A stretch of 60,002 nucleotides of DNA from the NCBI RefSeq assembly GCF_002263215.1, contig NZ_NLFK01000012.1, positions 1-60,002 of the forward strand, written 5' to 3'. Source of the stretch: Actinobacillus seminis. GTDB lineage: Bacteria; Pseudomonadota; Gammaproteobacteria; Enterobacterales; Pasteurellaceae. Shown piece after piece: positions 1-9,905 of the stretch. The notes below the pieces were generated by a model, which was not told where the DNA came from, did not search any database, and worked only from the letters and a program-made list of their open reading frames with translations. The first letter of the stretch is position 1. Each line of letters starts with the position of its first letter. A program made the translations under genes and the position numbers.

Positions 1-2081
1 GTTTCCAGCCGGAATAGTGGCGCTAAAAAGTGCGGTCTTTTTCGCCTCTGCTTTTGAGTTTTTGCCTAACGCGACGGAATCGCCGGCGTTTTCTTCTACA
101 ACTGCACTATCACCAATCGCCACAGCGCCCTCGGCTTTTGCCTCTGAACCAAATCCCACAGCGATTGAATTATTTTCTGTTGCACTAGCATTGATACCAA
201 TCGCAATTGCATTTTCACCTGTCGCTCGGTTGCTTGAATAGTTTGAAGCTTCCATTTTCTTTCTAACGTCTTCGGTGATGATTTTCACTGCTAAAGCGCT
301 CTTTTTAGCTTCTTCGATTTTTTTCTCGTTTTCTTTGTATTTATCTTGGTTGTTTCCTTTGCCACCATTTAAGCCTAGCGCATTAAATGCACTAGCTTTG
401 TCTTTGAAATTTTTATATTTTTTCTCTATTGTGGTTATTTCTGTGTTTAATTCGTTTAATGTTTCTTGATTAAACTCTTCATTATTATTTTGTTTTCTAT
501 TTTTTAAGATGGAATCCATCGTTTTTAATTCGACATAATATTTCCAATCTCTTTCTTCTTCGATTACGCTAGTAAATTCATTATTATCTGCATGTATTGA
601 AACATACGGTATTTTATTCTCTTGTTTGCCTGTATTTTTATTAAAGCTAAGTAGTTCGGTGGCTGCTTGTAGTTGTGATACTGTGACGACATCATTTGGT
701 TGCGACCCCGGTGCAACATTGACGATTCTTCTTTCTTGCCCTTTAGCACCTACTGATATATAGCCAATTTGAGAAGAGGTTGGTAACAAGAATGCTCCTT
801 TTGGCACATATGGCTTTTGTTCTAAATCGCTTTTTGTATAATCAGTCATTGAGCGATTCCCCAACGCTATGGAGTTTTCAATGTTCGCAATGGAGTTCAA
901 ACCGATTGCCATACTGTTTTTCGCATTGGAGAAAGCATACAACCCCAAGGCTAATGAGTTTTGTTGGCGAGTGGTGGCTCCTATACCGATAGAAATAGAG
1001 TTTTCTGCGTTTACATCAATATACGTTAATGAGCCGATTCCTATTGAATTATTTGAAAATACCCCTGATCCTAATCCGACCGAAATGGAATTATCGCCAT
1101 TGGAAAAAGACTCTCGTCCGATAACAATACCGCCATCACCTTTTTTTTTGATTTTTTTGATGTCAATATTGTTTTGTTGTCCATTCGAATCTTCCTCAAG
1201 CGAAAGAATTACGTCATTTTCTTCTTCAAATTGAAGACCTTGAGATGTTCCTTCTGTTTTTATCTTTTTTGTAGCTTCGGTAATTTTATTACTAAGATTG
1301 GCTATTTCGGTTAGTGAGCCATTATTATTTGCTTTTAATCTAGTTGTGAGTTTATTAACATCTTTTATACTAGCATTTGCCCCTACATTGTAACCGATAG
1401 CAATTGAGCTTCCCCCGACTGCTTTTGCATTGTACCCATAAGACATTGCCCCTTCGTTCGTTGCCTCATTTCGTGTTCCTATTGCAAGTGAGTTTTTGGC
1501 ATATACCCTTGATTCATTGCCTAACGCCATGGCAGAGGTTGCGTTTGTGTGAACATAAGAACGAAGCCCAAGTGTGGTTGAACCATCCGATAATGCAAAC
1601 GACAACGTCCCTAGCGCCGTTGAACCATCACCATAAGCGACAGCTCTTGACCCAATGGAAATGGAGCCTATCCCCATAGAAGCAGTTGGGGAGAATTTTC
1701 GGTTATCGTCTTTGTTTGATCCTCCGTTTGCGTTTAAATATTTACCATTAAAAAAGCTTTCTTCAACCATACTGTTGCCACCGTTAGCAGACTTATCATA
1801 AAGTTTTTTGTAGATGGCTTGAATAGTTCCTTTCGATAATCTGTCTTTATATTTTATGGTAATATCGTCATTCCCTATCGCAATTGAAGAAACACCATAG
1901 GCGTAAGTATCCGCTCCCAAAGCGACAGCCTGACCATTGGCTTGAGAATTATGTCCTACTGCAGTGGCTTGCCCTTCTCTAGCTTTTGCATTTTGTCCTA
2001 CAACGATTGCTCCAGCACCACCGACTTGTGAGCCTTGTCCTACTATTACTGTTTCCTTCATATTTTTTAAATTTACATTTC

Positions 2082-2088
2082 TTTTTTT
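2082..2088 (-). repeat. A7 homopolymer (T7 on +) at the adhesin frameshift
   Basis: Seven A on the coding strand within the codons for W-I-K-K. With seven the frame ends three codons later; with eight it continues into the long open head domain. Slipped-strand mispairing at such a tract would switch translation. Confidence 0.85.
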
Positions 2089-2365
2089 ATCCATTGGTTA
2101 TTTTTATCTGCTTCAGTTATCAAATGGACTGAATTATCCGGAGTGTCATTAGTGTACCAACCATCTAAAGATAATTTATTCCCTTTAGTTTCAACGTAGG
2201 CAGCATTAGTAACAATAGGGATACTAAATAACCCTGCAATAATAATCCCTTGGGCAATAGGGCGGACATTGAACTGGTTGAAAGAAAAAACAGCGTTTAA
2301 AAGCGCAGTGAGTTTTGACGGAGAAAAAAGGAAATGGGCTAGAACCGAACATTTAATAACCGACT

Positions 2366-2374
2366 GGGGGGGGG
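2366..2374 (-). repeat. C9 homopolymer (G9 on +) in the adhesin leader
   Basis: Nine C on the coding strand between the extended signal peptide region and the hydrophobic signal segment, encoding part of LPSPPQSV. Nine is the length that keeps the signal segment in frame; with ten the frame meets a stop within a few codons. Long C tracts are rare in this AT-rich genome and are typical contingency tracts in Pasteurellaceae surface genes. Confidence 0.8.
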
Positions 2375-2740
2375 AAGGAAGACTCGGATTGCATTTATGC
2401 TGAGCAAACAGGTTTTTATTTGTTGAAATTTCTGACACAGCTTTGGTTATCCCAAAGGTAGCATTGTACTTGCATTTGAAAATTATCTTCATCTCAAGTT
2501 CCTTGATTAATATGTTCTGGAGATTGTTAATTGTTGAATATTTAGATATTAGCGGGAAACCCACGCAAATATGAGGGAAATTAGTATAGCGAATATCTCC
2601 CCACAAAAAAAGCATAAATTTTGTGCTTTTGGAAAAATTTTTGCGCGCGGTTCGGGTTTAATAACGAGAGGGACAATGTACAAGAAAGCGCAATTGTTAC
2701 AGAATGCTTTTATCACGCTATAAAAAATTCCTGAAAATAA

Positions 2741-2768
2741 AAAAGGCGATCAAAGATGATCACCTTTT
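2741..2768 (-). terminator. Intrinsic terminator of rpoH
   Basis: Twelve-base arms AAAAGGTGATCA and TGATCGCCTTTT (one imperfect pair) around a short loop, continuing into a T-rich run on the minus strand, about 30 bases after the rpoH stop. Confidence 0.75.
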
Positions 2769-2798
2769 CGTAAAATCGTTGAATTGATGAAAAACTTA

Positions 2799-3647
2799 TT
2801 AAAAATTCACCGCACTTTTTAATTTTTTCAGCGCGTTGGTTTCCAGTTGGCGCACACGTTCAGCGGAAATATTGTATTTTGCCGCTAAATCTTGCAATGT
2901 GGCTTTATTATCATCCAACCAGCGGGCTTTGATAATATCTTGGCTGCGCTCATCTAAGGCATCCAACGCAACGCTAAGTTGATCAGCCGCTTGGCTTTCG
3001 TAATTTTCGTTTTCCAATTCAGCGGCAAAATTTGAGCTTTTGTCTTCCAAATAACGTGCCGGCACGTAGCTTTCTTCGTCGTGCTCATCATTTGGCAAAT
3101 CAAAACCGACGTCGGAGCCTGTCATGCGGCTTTCCATTTCAATCACGTCTTCTTTGGAAACGCCCAATTCCTGCGCCACCATATCCACTTCATTTTCATT
3201 AAACCAGCCTAAACGCTGTTTGGTTTTACGCAAATTGAAGAATAATTTACGTTGTGCTTTGGTGGTTGCAACTTTCACAATACGCCAGTTACGCAATACG
3301 TATTCGTGAATTTCCGCTTTGATCCAATGTACCGCGAAAGAAACTAAACGCACGCCCACTTCCGGATTGAAACGTTTAACCGCTTTCATTAAACCGATAT
3401 TCCCCTCTTGAATTAAGTCCGCTTGCGACAAACCATAACCGGAATATCCGCGCGCTACATGAATGACAAAGCGAAGATGAGACAGAATAAGCTGTTTTGC
3501 CGCCTCCAAATCTTCTTGATAGTACAAACGCTCTGCCAATTCCTTTTCTTCTTCTGCGCTTAGCATTGGATATTCATTTGCGGCTCGGATATAACCCTCT
3601 AAGCTGCCTTGAGGAACCAACATCATAGTCTGTTCTTTGTTCATCAT
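2799..3647 (-). CDS. rpoH: RNA polymerase sigma-32 (heat-shock sigma factor)
   Basis: Directs RNA polymerase to heat-shock promoters. The 282-residue length is normal for RpoH. Region 2 is recognisable as [18 protein letters not shown] near residues 78-95, the RpoH-specific box as QRKLFFNLR at 132-140, and the C-terminal region 4 helix-turn-helix as [19 protein letters not shown]. Two adjacent ATG codons follow an AAGGAAA ribosome site; translation may start at the first (given here) or second Met. It is transcribed alone with its own terminator downstream. Nothing unusual. Confidence 0.97.
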   Translation of the reverse strand: MMNKEQTMMLVPQGSLEGYIRAANEYPMLSAEEEKELAERLYYQEDLEAAKQLILSHLRFVIHVARGYSGYGLSQADLIQEGNIGLMKAVKRFNPEVGVRLVSFAVHWIKAEIHEYVLRNWRIVKVATTKAQRKLFFNLRKTKQRLGWFNENEVDMVAQELGVSKEDVIEMESRMTGSDVGFDLPNDEHDEESYVPARYLEDKSSNFAAELENENYESQAADQLSVALDALDERSQDIIKARWLDDNKATLQDLAAKYNISAERVRQLETNALKKLKSAVNF

Positions 3648-3811
3648 TTTCCTTCTTAGTAAGAGTAAAATTTACATCAGTTATAGCATAATTAAAAATA
3701 AGATCAATAGATTTTGACAATTAATCTTTTCATTTCGTACAGAAATTAGACCGCCCTTTGGGGGAAAAGTTCACCAAAATCACCCTATTCTTATGATTTT
3801 CAGCGTTTATT

Positions 3812-4363
3812 TTACAACGAGCTCAAATAGCCTTGCCAATCAAAATATTGACCTGGATCGATTTTTCTACTCGGCGAAATATCGCAATGCCCGACAATGC
3901 GATCCTTGCGGATATGCGGATAAGCTTGCATTAGGCTTTGGCTTAAGCGAATTAATGCGGCATATTGCGCGGACGTAAAGGGTTGCTCATTGCTGCCCTC
4001 CAATTCGATGCCAATAGAAAAATCGTTACATTTTTCTCGCCCTTGGAAACAAGATAGCCCGGCGTGCCAGGCGCGATCATTAAAACTGACATATTGTGTA
4101 ATTTGCCCTTGGCGATCAATTAAACAATGAGCGGACACGCGGATTTGGTAAATTTCTTGAAAATACGGGTGTGCACTGGGATCGAGTTTGCCTTGAAAAA
4201 AATCGTCAATATAACTGCCGCCAAATTGCTCCGGCGGTAGGCTGATGTAGTGGATCACCAGCAAGGAAATCTCCGTGCCGGACGGTCTTAAATCATAGTG
4301 CGGTGATAGGATTTTTCGCTCGTCAAGGAGCCATCCGTTTTCAATTTTTATTTCGTTTTTCAT
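3812..4363 (-). CDS. ampD: 1,6-anhydro-N-acetylmuramyl-L-alanine amidase
   Basis: Cytoplasmic zinc amidase that removes the peptide from anhydro-muropeptides during peptidoglycan recycling; in many bacteria its loss induces beta-lactamase. 183 residues, the usual size. The expected zinc ligands and catalytic residues are in place: His38 in VIHY, Glu120 in GIELEG, His159 in VGHCDISP, Lys167 and Asp169 in RKIDPG. Transcribed divergently from pilA, the same arrangement I recall in H. influenzae. Confidence 0.96.
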   Translation of the reverse strand: MKNEIKIENGWLLDERKILSPHYDLRPSGTEISLLVIHYISLPPEQFGGSYIDDFFQGKLDPSAHPYFQEIYQIRVSAHCLIDRQGQITQYVSFNDRAWHAGLSCFQGREKCNDFSIGIELEGSNEQPFTSAQYAALIRLSQSLMQAYPHIRKDRIVGHCDISPSRKIDPGQYFDWQGYLSSL

Positions 4364-4394
4364 TTGGGATTGTTTTTTGTGGCATAAAATTTAT

Positions 4395-4416
4395 TTTTGC
4401 GATCGGTATCGAAAAA
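4395..4416 (+). promoter_or_regulatory. CRP-S type (Sxy-dependent) competence site upstream of pilA
   Basis: The core TGCGA-N6-TCGAA (4398-4413) sits in a near-palindrome TTTGCGAT-CGGT-ATCGAAAA. CRP-S sites differ from ordinary CRP sites in having TGCGA in place of TGTGA and need Sxy as well as CRP. The site lies about 95 bases before the pilA start, where such sites sit before competence operons in H. influenzae. Confidence 0.75.
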
Positions 4417-4507
4417 ATCGCACGATATTTTAGCATTTGTCCACTTTTCTTTGCACACTAAAAGTTGTCATTTTGGCATTGATTATTTAACAAGAAAAGG
4501 AAAAAAG

Positions 4508-4990
4508 ATGAAAAATTTACACCGCACTTTCGTTAACTCGAAAATATCAACTCATAGGTTATTAGCTTATCCGGGGCAGTATAAAGGATTTACCTTGGTG
4601 GAATTGATGATCGTGATCGCCATTGTTGCTATTTTAGCCACTATCGCCATTCCGTCGTATCAAAATTATACCAAAAAAGCGGCAATGTCCGAATTATTGC
4701 AAGCTTCCGCGCCTTATCGTTCGGAAGTGGAGCTTTGTATTTATAACCATGGCGATAATAAAAATTGCAGCGCGGGTTCCAACGGTATTCAACAAAATAG
4801 CGGCGAGCGCGGTAAATATATTAAATCCGTCAATGTGCAAGCCGGTGTGATTACGGTAGAAGGTAAAGGTACGCTGGAAAATATCAGCTATTCGCTAACC
4901 TCCTCGGGTGATGCGTTAGATGGTGTTGTTTGGAGCGTGAATTGCTTTTCTAATGATGAACTCTTTCCCGCCGGCTATTGTACCAATTAG
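4508..4990 (+). CDS. pilA: Type IV pilin major subunit, competence pilus
   Basis: Pilin exported and cleaved by PilD, then assembled into a type IV pilus or pseudopilus needed for DNA uptake. The start at 4508 has a strong AAGAAAAGGA site; upstream ATGs in frame lack one. The class III signal ends YKG and the mature protein starts FTLVELMIVIAIVAILATIA, with Glu5 present. The body matches the Haemophilus PilA pattern (SYQNYTKKAAMSELLQ). A C-terminal cysteine pair (VNCF...AGYC) can form the D-region disulfide. The 27-residue leader is longer than the usual 6-15 and contains an uptake sequence at 4521-4530. First gene of pilABCD, under the CRP-S site. Confidence 0.95.
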   Translation: MKNLHRTFVNSKISTHRLLAYPGQYKGFTLVELMIVIAIVAILATIAIPSYQNYTKKAAMSELLQASAPYRSEVELCIYNHGDNKNCSAGSNGIQQNSGERGKYIKSVNVQAGVITVEGKGTLENISYSLTSSGDALDGVVWSVNCFSNDELFPAGYCTN

Positions 4991-4998
4991 AGGCAAAT

Positions 4999-6423
4999 AT
5001 GACGGAACTGAATATCATTTCGGTTGAAAATGTGCCAATGGTGGTGGCGGAAAACGGAGAACGTTTCCAAATTGCACCGCACTTATGGCAGCAAAATCAA
5101 CGGCAACATACCTTGTTATTGCGTTATTTTGCCCTGCCTTTGCGCCAAGATGCACAAACTCTGTGGTTGGGTGTGGACAGTTTGAATAATCTCGCGGCTT
5201 GCGAAACCTTTGCCTTCCTTAGCGGAAAAATGGTCGAGCCGGTATTATTGCCAAACGCCGATCTGAAAGCCTTACTACAACAGCTTTCGCCGTCGCAGTT
5301 TAGCGTAGAGGAAACGCCGCAGGTAAGTTATCATGCGCCTGACGCGCCGGAGATAGAAACGGAAACCGGCAGTGATGAACCGGTTATCCGTCTGTTGTCA
5401 CATCTTTTTGAACAAGCGGTGAAACGGCAAGCGTCCGATATTCATTTGGAACCGCAAGCCCATCATTTACAAGTTCGTTTTCGCATTGATGGCGTGCTGC
5501 AGCCGCAACCGAAACTTGCCCTAAATCTGGCAGCACGCTTAATTTCCCGTTTGAAGTTGTTGGCAAAATTGGATATTAGCGAAAGGCGCCTGCCGCAAGA
5601 CGGACGTTTTCAGTTTAAAACTGCTTTTTCAGATCGTTTGGATTTTCGTTTATCCACCTTGCCTACCCATTTTGGCGAAAAAGCGGTGTTGCGCTTGCAG
5701 CAAAATAAACCGGTGCATTTCAGTTTTGCGGAACTTGGCATGAACGCATGGCAACAACAATGCTTTGCGAATGCATTAAGTCAACCGCAAGGTTTGATTT
5801 TGGTGACCGGTCCTACCGGCAGCGGGAAAAGTATTTCCCTTTATACCGCACTTCAGCTTCTCAATAGCCGCGATAAACATATTTTAACCGCCGAGGATCC
5901 GATTGAAATTGCATTGGATGGGATTATGCAAACGCAAGTCAATTTAGCTATTGGCTTGGATTTCAGTCGCCTGTTACGCACCTTTTTGCGCCAAGACCCG
6001 GATATTATTATGCTCGGCGAAATTCGTGATGAAGACAGTGCGGCGATAGCGTTGCGTGCGGCGCAAACCGGACATTTGGTGTTGTCCACGCTGCATACCA
6101 ATGACGCGCCCTCCGCCCTTTCGCGCTTACAGCAATTGGGCATTCAATCCCATGAAATTGAACACAGTTTATTATTGGTGATTGCTCAACGTTTAGTTCG
6201 CAAGAAATGCCAAAAGTGCGGTAATTTTTCCGCCGATTTGTGCGATTGTTTTCAGGGGTACCAAGGGCGGATCGGAATTTATCAATTCTTGCAACCGGCG
6301 CTTGAGACGCATGGTTATCAGACGGATTTCGCGGATTTACGCCAAAGCGCGGCGGAAAAAGTGCAGCAGGGGCTAACGGATTGGGCGGAGGTGGATCGCG
6401 TGTTGGGAAAAACGTATGGCTAA
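4999..6423 (+). CDS. pilB: Type IV pilus assembly ATPase
   Basis: Cytoplasmic hexameric ATPase (GspE/PilB family) that powers pilin extension. The chosen start at 4999 follows GAGGCAAAT just after the pilA stop; an in-frame ATG further upstream would overlap pilA. Walker A is GPTGSGKS at residues 271-278. The Walker B/His box region reads GEIRDEDSAAIALRAAQTGH with LSTLHTNDA. A CxxC...CxC cluster near residue 405 matches the zinc-binding motif of the family, although the C-terminal domain is shorter than in large PilB proteins. 474 residues, close to the Haemophilus homologue. It overlaps pilC by 8 bases, indicating translational coupling. Confidence 0.95.
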   Translation: MTELNIISVENVPMVVAENGERFQIAPHLWQQNQRQHTLLLRYFALPLRQDAQTLWLGVDSLNNLAACETFAFLSGKMVEPVLLPNADLKALLQQLSPSQFSVEETPQVSYHAPDAPEIETETGSDEPVIRLLSHLFEQAVKRQASDIHLEPQAHHLQVRFRIDGVLQPQPKLALNLAARLISRLKLLAKLDISERRLPQDGRFQFKTAFSDRLDFRLSTLPTHFGEKAVLRLQQNKPVHFSFAELGMNAWQQQCFANALSQPQGLILVTGPTGSGKSISLYTALQLLNSRDKHILTAEDPIEIALDGIMQTQVNLAIGLDFSRLLRTFLRQDPDIIMLGEIRDEDSAAIALRAAQTGHLVLSTLHTNDAPSALSRLQQLGIQSHEIEHSLLLVIAQRLVRKKCQKCGNFSADLCDCFQGYQGRIGIYQFLQPALETHGYQTDFADLRQSAAEKVQQGLTDWAEVDRVLGKTYG

Positions 6424-7639
6424 CTTAAAATTATTTGCTTGGTCAGGGAAAAATAAATTACAGCAAAAACAACAAGGGATGATTGTGGCGCGGGATAAAA
6501 CCGAGGCGCAATATCGCTTGTTTCAGCGTGGCTTGGCGAACGTGAAATTACAACAACATTGGCAATTGACCAGCAAACCGAAAAAGGCACAACTTGTTGA
6601 TTTATTTACGCAACTTTCCGTGTTACTAAACTCGGCGGTTCCCTTAAAAGACAGCCTACAGATTTTATGGCAAAACTGTGCACAACCGGCGTTATATCAA
6701 TGGTTGGGGCAGTTGATTTCTGATCTGGAAAGCGGTTTATCCTTTTCACAAGCCTTAGAACGCCAAGGGCGGTATTTAAATTATCAAGAACGCCAATTGA
6801 TTTTGGTGGGGGAGATGACGGGGAAATTACCTTTGGTTTGTGAACAGCTGGCGCAGCATAAAATGCAAACCTTGGCGTTGCAGCGCAAAATCCAAAAAAT
6901 TCTGCTGTATCCCATGGTGGTGCTGGCGATTTCTTTCATCTTGACTGTGTTGTTGCTGATGTTTATTGTGCCGCAATTTGCTGAAATGTATGCGGAAAAT
7001 CAAGCCGGTTTGCCGACATTTACCGCTATTTTACTGCATATCTCCGCCGGGTTGCAAGATTACTTTTGGCAATTAACGCTACTGCTTGGGTTATTGAGCG
7101 CCTTATTGCGTTACCAATTTTCGCATTCTCCATCATGGCAGCGACAAAAAGCCAAATTGATGATGCGCCTGCCGGTGATTTGTCGGGTAGTACAATTTTC
7201 TCGGCTGATTCGTTTTTGCCACAGTTTGTCTTTGATGTTGAACGCGGGCATTGCATTGACGCAAGGGCTGCAATCCTTTTTGCCGCAGCAAAAAAGTTGG
7301 CAAGCCTCGCCGGCATTAAGCGGCGATATTTTGTTGACGGAATGGATCAAGGAAACGCTAAATGGAGTAAATCAAGGTTATCCGTTGTCGGCATCGGTGA
7401 GTTCGGTTTGGTTTCCAATGCCGGCGCAACAAATGTTAAAAATCGGCGAAAATAGCGGCAAAGTTGCCTTAATGTTGCGCCATATTGCCGATACTTATCA
7501 ACAACAACTGGATCATCAAGTGGATTTGTTGGCGCAATTATTGGAACCGTTGCTGATGTTGATTATCGGCGGGCTTATCGGTGCTGTTATGTTGGGCATG
7601 TATTTACCGATTTTTAATATGGGGTCGTTAATTCAATGA
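6416..7639 (+). CDS. pilC: Type IV pilus inner-membrane platform protein
   Basis: Polytopic inner-membrane protein of the GspF/PilC family that links the ATPase to pilin assembly. 407 residues with two GspF repeats; membrane segments are visible near residues 160-186 (ILLYPMVVLAISF), near 215-230 and at the C-terminus (LLMLIIGGLIGAVMLGMYLPIF). The C-terminal MYLPIFNMG is typical of the family. Start overlaps pilB and its end overlaps pilD by 4 bases (ATGA). Confidence 0.95.
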   Translation: MANLKLFAWSGKNKLQQKQQGMIVARDKTEAQYRLFQRGLANVKLQQHWQLTSKPKKAQLVDLFTQLSVLLNSAVPLKDSLQILWQNCAQPALYQWLGQLISDLESGLSFSQALERQGRYLNYQERQLILVGEMTGKLPLVCEQLAQHKMQTLALQRKIQKILLYPMVVLAISFILTVLLLMFIVPQFAEMYAENQAGLPTFTAILLHISAGLQDYFWQLTLLLGLLSALLRYQFSHSPSWQRQKAKLMMRLPVICRVVQFSRLIRFCHSLSLMLNAGIALTQGLQSFLPQQKSWQASPALSGDILLTEWIKETLNGVNQGYPLSASVSSVWFPMPAQQMLKIGENSGKVALMLRHIADTYQQQLDHQVDLLAQLLEPLLMLIIGGLIGAVMLGMYLPIFNMGSLIQ

Positions 7640-8337
7640 TGATGGTGATTTGTTGGTTGTATGGCAATGCGATCGGTTATGCGGCGTATCGTTATTTGAG
7701 CGGGTTTTCCGCACGCTTAAGTGAGCAGGTTTTGCGGAATTTTTGTGAAATTTTTCCGCAAAATTCACCGCACTTTGCAGCGGGATATTGCGCATTGACG
7801 CCCTTAAAGTGCGGTCATTTTTTTTATTATATGTTCGGCTTCAGCGTCCTGTTGGTGTTGCTGGCATCACTTTTTGATCCTTTTACCGGATTATGGTTGG
7901 GCGGCTATGTGGCGCTGTTATTTTGTGTGGCAATTATTGATGGCTATTACCAATTAATTTCGCCGACATTATGTCAGTTATTATTTGTTTGTGCGGTTTT
8001 CCGTGCGTATTTTGTCGCAATTCCTGTGGATTTAATTGCGAGTTTGCAAGGGGCGGCACTTGGATTTTTGATGTTTTATGCGTTGTATTATGTAGCAAAA
8101 TGGGTTTATCGGCGTGAAGCTTTGGGGCGTGGCGATTATTGGTTAATGCTGGGCTTGGGCGGCGTTACGCCGGTGGAACAATTGCCTTGGTTGGTTCTCG
8201 GCGCTTGTTTGAGCGCGTTAATTTATGTGGGCTATTTAAACTATCGTGGTATGCGCGTTGAATGGGTGGCGTTCGGTCCATTTTTAAGCCTTTCCGGCGG
8301 GGGAATTTTATTGCTTAATCTGTACAGCTTGGCGTAA
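7636..8337 (+). CDS. pilD: Prepilin leader peptidase
   Basis: Membrane aspartyl protease (GXGD family) that cleaves the pilin leader after glycine. 233 residues, many membrane segments. The two catalytic aspartates are Asp102 (VAIIDGYYQLIS) and Asp167 (in ALGRGDYWLML, the GxGD motif). The cytoplasmic four-cysteine zinc loop found in longer PilD enzymes, linked to the N-methylation domain, is missing. Two inverted uptake sequences (7767-7776 and 7806-7815) lie in the coding region, in the divergent N-terminal loop. Last pil gene of the operon. Confidence 0.92.
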   Translation: MMMVICWLYGNAIGYAAYRYLSGFSARLSEQVLRNFCEIFPQNSPHFAAGYCALTPLKCGHFFYYMFGFSVLLVLLASLFDPFTGLWLGGYVALLFCVAIIDGYYQLISPTLCQLLFVCAVFRAYFVAIPVDLIASLQGAALGFLMFYALYYVAKWVYRREALGRGDYWLMLGLGGVTPVEQLPWLVLGACLSALIYVGYLNYRGMRVEWVAFGPFLSLSGGGILLLNLYSLA

Positions 8338-8371
8338 CTGTGCCAAAATTTGTGCATCAACAAGAACGTAA

Positions 8372-9202
<831 letters not shown>

Positions 9203-9203
<1 letters not shown>

Positions 9204-9469
9204 TGGATATTCAACATCAATATGATGCCACTCAAGGTGAATTTTTTATTGTGGATGAGCGGCAGCGTAAAATTGCCGAATTGAGCTATTTTTTTGTTGA
9301 TGCGCAAACCATTAATGCAACGCATACTTTTGTTTCCGAGGCACTACGCGGTCAAGGGGTGGCGGATAAATTATATCGATCATTGGTCACGTTTGTACGG
9401 GGACATCAGCTGAAATTGATCCCAACCTGCAGTTATATTGCAATAAAGTGGCAAAGAGAGAACAAGTAA
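9203..9469 (+). CDS. Small GNAT-family N-acetyltransferase (YjdJ/COG2388 type)
   Basis: An 88-residue compact member of the GCN5-related acetyltransferase superfamily. The acetyl-CoA site motif is seen in SEALRGQGVADKLYRSLV, after the strand THTFV. Substrates of this short subfamily are unknown. Start chosen at the ATG that overlaps the yacG stop; an in-frame ATG slightly upstream lies inside yacG. Probably the last gene of the pilA-to-yacG transcript. Confidence 0.85.
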
Positions 9470-9566
9470 CAAAAAATTTTCGTATCATCCATGATGCTTA
9501 GCTTCCTTTGTCGCAGCCACTTTCATCTTGAGTTATTGTTTTTCTCTTGTTAGAATTAGCTCACTT

Positions 9567-9590
9567 CGGTCGAAAAATAGTTTTCGACCG
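9567..9590 (+). other. Perfect 10-bp hairpin just before the glycine riboswitch
   Basis: CGGTCGAAAA and TTTTCGACCG are exact inverted repeats around the loop ATAG. There is no T run, so it is not a classical terminator. It lies four bases before aptamer 1 and may shape the riboswitch leader or protect a processed 5' end. Confidence 0.6.
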
Positions 9591-9593
9591 GAA

Positions 9594-9803
9594 TGTTCGG
9601 GTGAAGGTAGCTGGAGAGTAGAGAATTGACTCTACACCGACGAGGTAAAATCTTTCAGGTGCAAATAATTTTGCGAGGACTGTTACTGGACGAACCCTTG
9701 GAGAGAGCCGATATGAATAACCATAATCGGACGCCGAAGGCGCAAAAGAGCGGTGATTTTTCGCTGTTTTTCAAACGCTCAGGCAAAAGGACAGGGGCAA
9801 GAG
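9594..9803 (+). promoter_or_regulatory. Tandem glycine riboswitch (two aptamers)
   Basis: Aptamer 1 (about 9594-9697) is closed by GTTCG pairing with CGAAC and contains CTGGAGAGTAGAG and ACACCGACGAGG. Aptamer 2 (about 9697-9801) is closed by CTTG with CAAG and contains TTGGAGAGAGCCG, ACGCCGAAGGCGC and the diagnostic CAGGCAAAAGGACAG. This two-aptamer order is the glycine riboswitch architecture, here before a glycine/alanine symporter gene as in Vibrio. Glycine would favour one fold and relieve or impose termination downstream. Confidence 0.93.
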
Positions 9804-9840
9804 ATAGTCGTGAATGTAGCTTTGGATGCTATCCTTTTTT
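9803..9840 (+). terminator. Putative terminator of the glycine riboswitch expression platform
   Basis: GATAG (9803-9807) can pair with CTATC (9829-9833), followed at once by CTTTTTTATTTT. An inner TAGC/GCTA pairing is also possible. The first strand overlaps the base of aptamer 2, as expected if ligand binding competes with terminator formation. Confidence 0.55.
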
Positions 9841-9905
9841 ATTTTATTCCGTAATTCTTTTCGCCTCCTTGTAAATAGTAAACTGATTTTTTACGAGGAA
9901 TTCTT

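Larger units (their letters stand above)
1..2492 (-). pseudogene. Trimeric autotransporter adhesin (Hia/YadA type), 5' part, frameshifted at an A7 tract; runs off the left edge
   Basis: Surface adhesin of the trimeric autotransporter family (type Vc secretion). The start at 2492 follows an AAGGAACTTGAG ribosome site and begins MKIIFKCKYNATFG, a divergent extended signal peptide region. A hydrophobic signal segment ends near SIPIVTNA. This first frame stops at 2073 after 139 codons. The rest lies in the other frame, open with no stop from 2097 to base 1 (about 699 codons). It is full of YadA-like head repeats (S-I-A-I-G, N-S-x-A-x-G) and has a neck-type motif ending DVVTVSQLQAA near 670-720. 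Adding one A to the A7 run at 2082-2088 joins the frames exactly. Stalk and C-terminal beta-barrel anchor lie outside the window. As written the product would be truncated. Whether this is an OFF phase, a decayed gene or a sequencing error cannot be told here. Confidence 0.88.

Noticed and set aside
17..241. Plus-strand open frames in 1-1700
   Set aside because: They are antisense to the repetitive adhesin head; the minus frame has the meaningful motifs.
2741..2768. Small RNA gene downstream of rpoH
   Set aside because: Only a terminator hairpin is visible; no promoter of its own.
7026..7455. Open frames overlapping pilC on both strands
   Set aside because: pilC has an uninterrupted family match across this region.
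9626..9874. 82-codon open frame before the symporter
   Set aside because: It coincides with the tandem glycine riboswitch and its terminator; structured RNA explains the conservation.
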